Assembly: GCF_000002865.3 (NCBI RefSeq)
Contig: NW_001865065.1
Location: forward strand, 12,688 to 24,229
Source of the DNA: Monosiga brevicollis MX1
Taxonomy: Eukaryota > Opisthokonta > Choanoflagellata > Craspedida > Salpingoecidae
DNA length: 11,542 nt
Reading direction: 5' to 3'
The translations under genes and the position numbers were made by a program. The notes beneath the pieces were generated by a model that was given only the letters and a program-made list of their open reading frames with translations, ran no database searches and had not been told where the DNA came from. Positions 1-11,395 of the stretch are shown here, piece after piece. Each line of letters opens with the position of its first letter. Position 1 is the stretch's first letter.

Positions 1-3
1 TTT

Positions 4-50
4 GTCACACGTGGATGTGACGTCACTTGCTGTGCCATTCGTCACGTAAC
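4..50. promoter_or_regulatory. Cluster of CRE-like and E-box-like sites
   Basis: Within 47 nt there is GTCAC (4-8), the E-box palindrome CACGTG (8-13), the full CRE-type palindrome GTGACGTCAC (17-26) and GTCACGT (41-47). TGACGTCA is the classic binding site of CREB/ATF bZIP proteins and CACGTG that of bHLH or bZIP proteins. The clustering of four GTCAC/GTGAC cores suggests a promoter or enhancer. The gene it would serve is not visible and may lie beyond the left edge. Function is inferred from motif identity only. Confidence 0.3.
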
Positions 51-1140
51 ATGTCAAGAGCATGTGCTCTAGCTCATGCGTTTGAAAGAGACTGCTATAC
101 TTGTTCTCGTCAATCTGTCTGGACATGGCTGCTGTGGTGTCGTGGTGTACCTTGCATTCAACCTCAGCCAGTACCGCTGCCCTTTGGTTTGCAACCCACT
201 TTGTACTTTGTGCCTTTCTTTTGGCATTGTTGTCGTCGTCGTTGTTTTGATTATTGTTGCTGGTGCTGGTATCATGAGTTGCCCATTTTGTGACCCTCAT
301 TCCTTCGTCCATACGGCCGCAAGTATCCGTTTGTCTTGGCTGCCGTTTGTGACCATCTCGTTTTCTCTTCTGCTACCAGCAGCTCTCTTTGTTTGATTGC
401 ACTTTGGAACGCCTTTTGCATAGACTATGACATACACGTGTGTGCCAGTGTGTACTGGCGCTGCCGGATGCATGCCACATCAAGTCGAGTTGGTTCGGGG
501 TACTACGGCTTATGGTCAACATTTATGAACGTCCCAGAAATCCTCCTAACGTTTTTATGATTTATGGCTGCACCCCAGATGCACTTTCGAATGTCAAAAC
601 GCATCTGGCCATTGGAGCGGCCTGACTTCATTTTCGGCAGTCCGCATCGGGGCACACCGCAACGCCGGCATCAGAAGCACGAACAAACAGCCCACTTCTT
701 ACTATGTATACCTACATCATCAGGATTTGCATATGCTCCGATGCAATGCCAATTTGACGCGATGCCATATATCAACTCGAAAATCAAGATAAATTACGAG
801 AATTACCGCGAAAATTCACGTTTATTACCCGACATCTTGCTGCTCGTGGCTTGCATCCTTTTGCCCCACACTCTGCCCTCACACGTAGCCATGCGTAGCG
901 CATGTCTTGGGGGTACGCTGCTACACGTCTCATGACGCCCATACTAGGCTCCATCCTGTCCTTTCTGCGCTGCCATTTCCGTCCGCTCTTCGCAACCCCT
1001 CGGACTGCTACCTCTCAGGATGCACTCAAAGCCGTTCTTCCTTGTACAGCATCCGCTTACCATTTCCGCTTGCTATTTTCTCCACTACGTCGGCTTGCAT
1101 TTCACGTCCAAGCATCCCTAACCTTATTCCCCTTGCAAAT
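51..1140. other. Stretch with no supportable gene
   Basis: Short ORFs exist on both strands but none resembles a known protein. I could not link them by splice sites into a longer reading frame. A hydrophobic valine-rich ORF at 76-396 owes its apparent membrane segment to a degenerate GTC/GTT repeat near 231-275. Base composition is less GC-rich than the coding regions to the right. It may be intergenic DNA or untranslated parts of a gene to the left. Confidence 0.4.
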
Positions 1141-1154
1141 AAATTCATTCACTT

Positions 1155-1245
1155 CACACACACACACACGACAAGTCCTTTTTGAGATACACAGACACAA
1201 GATACAAGATACACTAAGATACAAGATACAAGTCACAAGATACAC
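1155..1245. repeat. CA microsatellite plus degenerate AAGATACA repeat
   Basis: A CA dinucleotide run (1155-1169) is followed, after a short spacer, by several degenerate copies of AAGATACA or AGATACA between about 1184 and 1245. Some copies carry AGTCACA or CTAAGATACA variants. It is a simple tandem repeat with no coding sign and leads directly into the G-poor stretch. Confidence 0.7.
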
Positions 1246-1260
1246 AATGTCATACAATTT

Positions 1261-1540
1261 CCAATTTCAATCTCCATCACACCAATCATCCCCCGCCCTA
1301 ATACCACACCTTACACAACATACCCCACTCCCTTCACTCTCATACCTCGACTGCCACACCACCCACCAACTTCCTCACTTTCCCTCCACCACCCCCCGAA
1401 CGCCTAAAACCAACTCACTCACTCAAAAAAAAAAAAAAATTACAACTCCAGCGCCATCCCTTTCTCACCATTCAAAAACCAACATCCTCCTCTTTCCCAC
1501 ACCTTTACCCCCCCGCTGCCATTTTCCAAAAAAAAAAAAA
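1261..1540. other. Extreme G-poor, C/A-rich stretch
   Basis: By direct count only nine of 280 plus-strand bases are G (about 3%). C dominates, with A and T making up the rest. Two homopolymer A runs lie inside it (about 1425-1439 and 1528-1540). The composition removes most TAG and TGA stop codons and so opens a long meaningless frame (902-1678). It could be a low-complexity untranslated leader, a strand-asymmetric repeat or simple intergenic drift. I cannot tell which. Confidence 0.6.
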
Positions 1541-2029
1541 GAGGCCAACAGCACCATGTATTCCCATCTGGTCACCCACGATAGTACTAGCATGGCCCAA
1601 CATGGCTTAACTGCGGCGATCGGACGAGAGCCGGTGTATTCCATGTGGTATGACCGTTGGCGACAGTTCAAAGCATAATTCTCAATATAACCACGCGACA
1701 TAACCAATGGGCACCTTGAACCTCGCAAACAAGATGTTGTCATCAAAAAGTTGCAAATCGACAACCACTTTTGACATGAGAATTCCTGTCCCACAGCTTT
1801 CCTTTATTTGAGCAGGTGTGCTGATGAGCATCTGGGTTGATTACGACCATCAAGAGGTTGATATTGTTCGTAGCCAAGGCTGTGCGCATCTTGCATCCCC
1901 TCACTTGTTATTCTGTGCTATTGGATTCGGGCTCTAGATGAATTGTGCGATCATGGCTCACATCCTTTATTTGTCAAGCCTGCGGTCAATGGCAAAGTAT
2001 TCACATCAAGCGGCACGGCTGATTACAAG
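1541..2029. other. 3' flank of the helicase gene, no gene seen
   Basis: This stretch lies downstream of the minus-strand helicase stop codon. A 40-codon plus ORF begins at 1557 after the G-poor stretch, but nothing about it suggests a real protein. Two minus-strand AATAAA hexamers occur, at 1966-1971 and 1803-1808; the first is the likelier cleavage signal. Confidence 0.4.
1966..1971 (-). terminator. Possible polyadenylation signal AATAAA
   Basis: The plus strand reads TTTATT, giving AATAAA on the minus strand about 60 nt past the helicase stop codon. That spacing is plausible for a compact eukaryotic genome. A second AATAAA at 1803-1808 could serve as a distal signal. The assignment rests only on the hexamer and its position. 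Confidence 0.4.
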
Positions 2030-6102
<4,073 letters not shown>

Positions 6103-6779
6103 GGTCAAGAACAGGCCAGAGCCGGCGCTTTGCTCACGCCCCAAACTTGCCCTCCTGCGCCAAAACACGCTCACCAAGCCGTAGCTCCGTCCTCATCCAT
6201 GTGCCTCCTCCGCCGCCTTTCTTGACCCTCGCTCGTCCAAAAAAAAGAAGAAAAAATAATTTTTTTTTTGAGAGAGAGAGAGAGAGAGAGAGAGAGGCGC
6301 TCTGTGCATGTGTGTGCCTTTTGTCGTTACAAAACGATTTTTTTTGGGTGTTTTCAACAACGAGAGTGTGTTCTACTGACATGAATGAGCTCAGAGCGCC
6401 AGAGGGGATGATGATTATATTGAGAGCACGCAGGCGGGCGGGGCAGGCACAGACACAGAGAGAGGGTGTGTGTGTGCGCGCGAAGAGAAGAAGAAACAGG
6501 TTGTATCGTCGTCGTGTACTGGGGTTCTGGGTGTGTTGGCTGGTATATCCTGTGACAAGTCGATGGTTCGCAGCATTACGAGACTGGGCTCAATCAAGAC
6601 ATTGATTTCTTTGGGGGACGGCGGGGCAAGCAAGGTGCTGGAGGTTAAAAGAGCACCAGGCGAGGTGGAGCATGACGCCAAGAAGCTGGCGGGCTCGGTC
6701 GTAAATTTGGTGGCGTCTCTCGGACCGCGTGTTGCAGTCCAAAGTATCACTCGAGCCTGCGTAGGTTTGCGGCCCCGAT
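6103..6779. other. Gap between DTD and helicase genes; unassigned ORFs
   Basis: This 677-nt gap should hold the 3' end of the DTD transcript and the promoter and 5' leader of the helicase. It contains an A/T run (about 6251-6269), a GA microsatellite, a short GT/GC run near 6466-6481, and two overlapping open frames on opposite strands (minus 6415-6750, plus 6470-6832). Neither frame is recognisable. Third-position GC in the shared part is somewhat higher in the minus frame (about 69% against 61% by hand count), too weak a difference to call a gene. No AATAAA for DTD is visible; only a weak AATATA at 6416-6421. Confidence 0.35.
6270..6296. repeat. GA dinucleotide microsatellite
   Basis: Thirteen uninterrupted GA repeats directly follow a poly-T run. 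Read on the minus strand it is a CT tract roughly 170-195 nt upstream of the helicase start codon, so it may lie in that gene's promoter or leader. Confidence 0.9.
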
Positions 6780-7807
6780 CTAGTTGGAAGCATCTGGCTG
6801 TCCCTGCGCGGCAGGCTTGCCCACTGGCGTAGTGTCATGAGGCGTTGCTGAAGAGTTGAGGCATAAAAAGAGACGCGTTGGCTCGCTCGATCGGACAACC
6901 AGCGACTGCGACTGACACGCGCACGGTTTGAAACACACAAAAGCCACAAAGGGTAAAGCGGGAAAGCATGGGTACCGTGGAGTCACAGCGACAGAGGAGG
7001 CTAGGGGCGCATGGTGGGTACCGACCTGGGAAACGGGCATTCGAGTCTAGCTCAATGGTGACGGGGCCGTCGTTGACGAGATCCACGGCCATCATAGCCC
7101 CAAACTGACCTTCTTGAATCGCAGCAGGCCGAGGATGGGCTTGCCGCAGCTTTCCCAAGACTTGCTCATAAATTTGGCGACTGAATTCGCCTGGGGCCGC
7201 CATATGAAAATCGGGCTTGTTCGACTTCATTTTGGCGTACAGGGTAAACTGGCTGACACACAACAGCTCCAGGTCCAAATCTTTGATGCTCTTGCGCCAC
7301 ATCTTCCCTTCCTCATCCTCAAAAAGGCGTATGTTGACGAGCTTCTTCACCATGTAATCGACATCCTCTTCAGTGTCCTGCCGCATGGCCGTGCGACGAC
7401 GCGTGTCAGTTCCGGCCGCGATTGAGAGTCGCCCTCAGCATCAAGTCGAGCGGGCAGGGCGCGCGTCGTGGGAGTTTGCGTCAGGACCCCACGCAGTCCG
7501 CCAAGGCCCCAGCAGAGACGAACAACGCACATCGTGAGTGACGCCGAGTAGGACACAGATGCCCTTGTCAATGGCGCTCACCACGGCACCATCCACTAGT
7601 TTGAGGAAAACACGACCAGATGCCGAGCGAGACACGTTTGGTCGCCCAGTTGGGTGAGTTTCTGAGCACACAAAGCGTCAAGGCGTCTCAAAGCGTCAAG
7701 ACGCCTTGCTGCTTGCAAGCCCGATCCTGCACCCTGGCAGAGGCACGCAGCACAGCCCACCTACCAGACACCGAAGCGCGCAACACGCGCTGCACCACTG
7801 CCTTCAT
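6780..7807 (-). CDS. DTD1: D-aminoacyl-tRNA deacylase (D-Tyr-tRNA deacylase), 4 exons
   Basis: Hydrolyses the ester bond of D-aminoacyl-tRNAs (and of mischarged Gly-tRNA-Ala), keeping D-amino acids out of proteins; a cytosolic homodimer in this family. Exons: 7807-7765, 7595-7531, 7377-7026, 6847-6780, giving 528 nt and 175 aa. Introns are 169, 153 and 178 nt, all GT-AG. The start MKAVVQRV is the usual DTD N-terminus and has G at -3. The two signature motifs are intact: SQFTL (78-82) and the Gly-cisPro motif NDGPVT (138-143), which form the chiral-proofreading pocket. KPDFH (90-94) is also family-typical. The fold ends near residue 147. The last exon adds a short polar tail (TPHDTT...DASN), comparable to the variable tails of animal DTD1. 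That last junction is the least certain: donor GTCGGT at 7025 is weak. If intron 3 were retained, the frame would run to a stop at 6835 with a different tail. It lies 479 nt downstream of the EF-hand gene stop. Confidence 0.93.
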
Positions 7808-8286
7808 CGCCAGCAGCTCATTCACTGACACACACTTGGAATTTTTTTTTTTTTCTTCGTCTTGAGTGGTGATTGTCAAAAACTTGTGGTGACAAGAAAA
7901 TGAGAAATTTGGTGCCTTTTGTAGAACAGGTGAAGACGAAGACTTATCAAAGGGCATGCTTGTGCGTCAGGGTGGAGGCACTGCGACGTGTGTGGATCAT
8001 GGGAAGAGGGCCGTGCCACACAATGGGAGGACAGATTCGGAAACAATCCTTTCACGGGCACCGATCGCCTTGTGGCTCAGACCCCAAAGAGACTAATTAT
8101 TTTGAATGTCTATTGACATGGATGCCTCGTGCACAAAGAGAGAGAGAGAGCGAGAGAGAGAGCGAGAGAGAGAGAGAGAGAGAGCAAATTTGGCCTGAAC
8201 TTGATAATCAAAGCACTCGTGGCCAACAGCATGTGCATTGGGAACGCTATCCCATCCACCCTCCCTCTCTTCCGCTTCGGCGATGC
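7808..8286. other. Gap between EF-hand gene and DTD gene
   Basis: This gap should hold the EF-hand gene's 3' end and the DTD promoter. It contains a poly-T run (about 7842-7855, poly-A on the minus strand, roughly 35-50 nt upstream of the DTD start) and a GA microsatellite. No clear AATAAA is seen on the minus strand, only AATAAT near 8096-8102. No coding frame was recognised. Confidence 0.4.
8137..8184. repeat. Interrupted GA microsatellite
   Basis: About 48 nt of GA repeats with two CG interruptions. On the minus strand it is a CT tract 330-377 nt upstream of the DTD start and about 100 nt past the EF-hand gene's stop. Confidence 0.9.
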
Positions 8287-10020
8287 TTAGGCCAAGCGGA
8301 CGCGAAGAATCTGTTTCAGGGGTGGCAGAATTTCGAGACGGAGAGCGGTGGCCCAGGTTTGGCGGTCCAGTCGGGGCTGGCCTTGCAAGAGGGCTTGGAG
8401 AAGAATGTGCTGGCAGCTGGTGGCGTCTAGTTTGGAGCTATTGAAGTCAAGGCGATGGCCCTGGGGTTTGGACATGGCTCGAAGATGGCGGAAGGCGCGG
8501 TCTCGGGCGTCGGCAGGCTGACTTCCGACGAGGGCAGCAACGAGGTCGCGGGCATTGGCTTCGGTCATGATGCTACCGTTGTAGCTGTAGAACCGATAGA
8601 TGGCCTTGTCGCGCAGTATCTGCCATGCTCCTTCGTGGGGGGTGCGTGGGTGACAGGCTGCCACACCCATGACAAAGTCCTCTTCGGAGATCCAGCTGCC
8701 TAAGGAAGTCGGGGACGCGGGATCATGGCAAGAGGGTGTGAATACGGTTGTGGGTAGCGGCAGCGATACCGGTGGTTTGTGAGTGGGCCCCCTTTGCTAG
8801 TTCCACTCTCGATCCTTGATGGCGGGTTGGTAGGCGGCGCTGAGAAACACAAGGACGTGGGGTCGGCAAAAGGCGGAAGACGAAAGCGGGGCGCGCTTAC
8901 CATTTCCGCGCCGATCAAAGGCTCGAAAGAGAGCAGCGGGTGTTTCAGGAACGCCTTGGGCCTGGAGAAAATTGCCAAAGGCCTTGATGTCCATGTGGGT
9001 GGGGCCGGCGTAACGACGGTACCAATCGAGGACCTGTTGCTGGCGTTGAGGGCCCCAGCCGAGGGCGGCCAGCATCTTGGCGTCGGCTTGATTGAGCTGG
9101 TGAGAGAGCTGCATATCGCGGGCGGTGGTCAGGGTCTGTGCCAAGCCAACGTTCATGCGACGATTGTACCGATAGCCTTCATCCCATTCGTCCACCTGAT
9201 CGGCCAGCGTGGCGTCGGCTTGGGGTGGGCCATCATCATCATCATCATCAACGTGGGGACGGTTGTTGGAGTGGGGGGAGAGACGCAGGGTAGTGAGGGC
9301 CTCGTCAAAGTAGCGAGTGGCGGCGTCCATGTCGCCGCGCTCAGCGGCAGCGCGGGCAGCGCGATGGAGAAAGGTGGCTTCTTCCTGGCGTAGCTCCCGA
9401 CCCGAGGCTTCGAGATGTACGCCGTCGACGACACGCCCGCTGCGGGCGGGATGGTGGCGGTGGCGACCGCTGGGTGTTGCAGGACCACCTCGACGAGAGC
9501 CATCACGCGAGGCGGGTGGGCGGCCGCCATGGACCTTGTCGACCGTGCTGTCACCGGGGGCTGGAGGGCCGATGTTGACGCGGACGGTGCCATTGGCCAT
9601 GGTTTCGATGGACACGGGGGGCCCTGCAGGATCCCCTCGCGGGGCCCCAAGGGTGATTTGGCTGGCATTTTGCTCGGCCTTGGTCTTTCGGGTGTAGACC
9701 GGGGGGCGATAAAGCGGGGAGGCTTCGGCAAGATCAGTCAGCTCATCCTGACGGCGAAAGCCAACGGCACGGCCTGTGTTGGGACGGGATGTTTGCACAC
9801 CGACGCCCACGCCACGGGCAGGTGGTGGGGCTGCCGAACCGGGCCGACCGGGTCGCCCTCGGCCATGATGGGCGCGAGCTTGTGTCTGGGAAGAGCTGGT
9901 GGTGCCGGCCGCAAAATTGGCCGCTGCTGCGAGATGTTGTTTCTCGGCAAAGCCACAGACGGCACACGACGTGCCCCCCAAGATCTGGGGGGGTTGAAAC
10001 TGGCTGCACGGCAGCGCCAT
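8287..10020 (-). CDS. EF-hand protein with N-terminal Cys/His motif, function unknown
   Basis: I do not recognise the gene as a named family. Two exons, 10020-8901 and 8699-8287, join across a 201-nt GT-AG intron (donor GTAAGC, acceptor TTAG), giving 1533 nt and 510 aa. Seen: an N-terminal C-x2-C (C19, C22) followed by H29, with another Cys at 5, possibly a small zinc site. Then come long low-complexity Arg/Pro/Gly/Ala stretches and a helical segment rich in Ala, Glu and Asp (AERGDMDAATRYFDEAL) resembling one TPR-like helix pair. Next are an Asp run coded by CAT repeats near 9236-9254 and a C-terminal calcium-sensor-like part. Its EF loop begins at D369 and ends at E380, split by the intron. 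It is followed by EEDFVMGVAACHP and a second helix-loop-helix whose loop (FYSYNGSI) is short and lacks its Asp, so it probably does not bind calcium. The layout resembles recoverin or NCS-like EF-hand pairs, by general appearance. Start: an in-frame stop lies just upstream of 10065; ATGs exist at 10032 and 10020. The latter has G at +4 and was chosen, but a 5' exon cannot be excluded. Confidence 0.72.
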
Positions 10021-10210
10021 GTGTATGCGCATGCGTGTGAACGTGCGTCGGTCTGTGTATGTCAACTATATCGGATGATGAGGTATGCAAAGACCAGGTT
10101 AGAGACGAGGCCAACCAGCTCAAAGCCTCGAGTGCCTGCCGATCTCTATTCTCAAACTCAAATGATCCTTGCTTGATCTGCGCCGCGCAGGCTCGACCGA
10201 TCTGACGGGG

Positions 10211-10233
10211 CGTGACGGCTGCCGGGAGTCACG
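10211..10233. repeat. Inverted repeat CGTGAC/GTCACG
   Basis: Perfect 6-bp arms (10211-10216 and 10228-10233) flank an 11-nt loop. The arms share the GTGAC/GTCAC core seen in the cluster at the left edge. It could be a weak hairpin or a pair of half-sites; chance is also possible. Confidence 0.35.
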
Positions 10234-10343
10234 GCCACCGACCGCCAAGACAAAAATTGTCAGCGAGTTGATCATCGTAAAATTTCTGACCAATTTTGTG
10301 TGCAGTGTTTGTATGGTGTGTGTGTGTGGGGGAAACAGGACGT

Positions 10344-10361
10344 TGTCAGGAGGGACTGACA
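10344..10361. repeat. Inverted repeat TGTCAG/CTGACA, 6-nt loop
   Basis: Perfect 6-bp arms (10344-10349, 10356-10361) around GAGGGA. It is one of several occurrences of the TGTCAG core in this upstream region. Confidence 0.5.
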
Positions 10362-10381
10362 GTTGGTATTTGGCTGCAATG

Positions 10382-10401
10382 CTGACAATTCACATTGTCA
10401 G
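10382..10401. repeat. Hairpin CTGACAAT/ATTGTCAG, 4-nt loop
   Basis: Perfect 8-bp arms (10382-10389 and 10394-10401) with loop TCAC, about 360-380 nt upstream of the EF-hand start. No T-run or coding context suggests a terminator. A palindromic binding site for a dimeric regulator is equally possible. Confidence 0.6.
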
Positions 10402-10410
10402 ACGGTTGTG

Positions 10411-10434
10411 TCTGTCTGTCTGTCTGTCTGTCTG
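10411..10434. repeat. TCTG tetranucleotide microsatellite
   Basis: Six tandem TCTG units follow immediately after the 8-bp hairpin. Simple-sequence repeat with no coding sign. Confidence 0.9.
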
Positions 10435-10456
10435 TGGGCACATGTGGGTTCTCCTT

Positions 10457-10495
10457 CAGCAGCAACAAGCAGCAGCAACAAGCACCAGCCACAAG
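10457..10495. repeat. 13-bp tandem repeat, three copies
   Basis: CAGCAGCAACAAG occurs twice perfectly (10457-10469, 10470-10482) and a third time with two mismatches (10483-10495). Thirteen is not a multiple of three, so a coding role is unlikely. Confidence 0.85.
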
Positions 10496-10959
10496 CAACG
10501 ATCTCTGGCTTACAACCCTTTGCTTCTGTGACGAACAACAAAGGGGCCTTTTGTCCATGATTGGGATCAGGTCGGAGCTCGTGCTCCCACTCAAAACGCT
10601 ACACGCCACACTTTGCTGCATAAAGTGCATTGTTCTCTGCACAAAGTATCCACCAGAATAGAGGTGATGGTTAACGATGTGGGTATACTTCTACGTCTTT
10701 TGCTTCATCTACACCCACTGCGTCCCCTGCCTTGCTGCCTCTCGAGCGAGCCTTACGTCCTGCCTTGCACCTCCTCTGCTTCCCCCAGCTCCCGCCCGGC
10801 GGCCTCCCGCCACCCGTGCTCCATCTTGGGGGTTTGGAACAGCCCAACCGACCCCACCAAGTGTCCCTGGAAGCGCCGATCCATCCGCTGCAAATCCATC
10901 CGACTTCAATCCTTGATCTTACTTCATTTCATGCTCTGCTTCTTTGTTTGAGTCTTGCT

Positions 10960-10992
10960 CCTGGAACATCTTGCCGTTTTTTTTTGGTTCTC

Positions 10993-11039
<47 letters not shown>

Positions 11040-11310
11040 TCTCTCTCATCCCTCTCTGTTTTCTCTGTCTCTCTCTGTCTCTCTCTGTCTCTCTCTGTCT
11101 CTCTGTTTCTTTCTCTCTGTCTCTCTCCTCTCTCTCGACGACCAAACCAATTCATCTCTCTTTCTTTTCTCTCTCTCTCTCTGTAGTTGTGCTTTTCCTT
11201 TGTGTCTTTGCTCTTTACTTCTCTCTTTCTCAAACCGACCGAACCAATTCATCTCTCTCTCTGTCTCTCTCTCTGTGCTCTCTGTGCTCTCTCTCTCATT
11301 TTCCTGTTGA
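10960..11310. repeat. Long pyrimidine tract: CT microsatellite and TCTCTCTCTG repeats
   Basis: About 350 nt are almost wholly C and T on the plus strand. A CT run of about 20 units (10996-11036) is followed by a 10-bp TCTCTCTCTG-type repeat (about 11067-11105) and more irregular CT DNA. It is broken by two near-identical islands containing AACCAATTCATC. Long open frames here (Ser/Leu-rich on plus, Arg/Glu-rich on minus) are products of the repeat, not genes. Confidence 0.85.
11139..11258. repeat. Two 23-nt direct repeats containing CCAAT
   Basis: The segments 11139-11161 and 11236-11258 are identical at 22 of 23 positions and lie 97 nt apart inside the pyrimidine tract. Both contain AACCAATTCATC, hence a CCAAT box on the plus strand. 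They may come from a local duplication of the tract or be paired regulatory sites. Confidence 0.7.
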
Positions 11311-11395
11311 GGGCGCTCACTGACTGACTTTGTGGTGCTTGGTCTCTACTCTGCGTCTTCCTCGAGTCTCGGAGGTTCGTCTGCTGGGGTGGTTC

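Larger units (their letters stand above)
10021..10676. other. Region upstream of the EF-hand gene
   Basis: No supportable gene on either strand. It should include the promoter and 5' leader of the minus-strand EF-hand gene. It contains several short perfect inverted repeats, a TCTG run, a 13-bp triplicate and a GTGTGT run near 10314-10328, annotated separately. Confidence 0.4.

Noticed and set aside
76-396. Possible small membrane protein on the plus strand
   Set aside because: Its hydrophobic core comes from a degenerate GTC/GTT repeat. There is no signal or family resemblance, and the minus strand gives an equally open poly-Thr frame.
902-1678. Long plus-strand ORF of 258 codons
   Set aside because: It spans CA repeats, poly-A runs and the G-poor stretch. 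The lack of G removes TAG and TGA stops, so the openness is expected by composition. No protein resemblance was seen.
7036-7060. TTCGAGTC followed by TAGCTCAATGG, reminiscent of tRNA arms
   Set aside because: The bases lie inside the third DTD exon and code for the conserved TIELDS region. The order and spacing do not fit a cloverleaf.
9236-9254. CAT trinucleotide run as a microsatellite
   Set aside because: It is in frame inside the EF-hand gene and codes an Asp run, so it is reported as part of that protein.
8779-10176. Two long plus-strand ORFs (8779-9393 and 9415-10176)
   Set aside because: They are antisense shadows of the GC-rich EF-hand coding exon. The minus frame gives a coherent EF-hand and splices to the next exon, while the plus frames show only Gly/Ala-rich sequence.
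10677-10916. Plus-strand ORF of 79 codons with a Pro/Ala-rich end
   Set aside because: It looks superficially like a terminal exon, but I found no upstream exon, no convincing acceptor and no known family. It lies in pyrimidine-rich DNA that favours Pro, Ala and Ser codons.
10732-11310. Ser/Leu-rich plus ORF and Arg/Glu-rich minus ORFs
   Set aside because: They are translations of the CT/GA microsatellite and have no other content.
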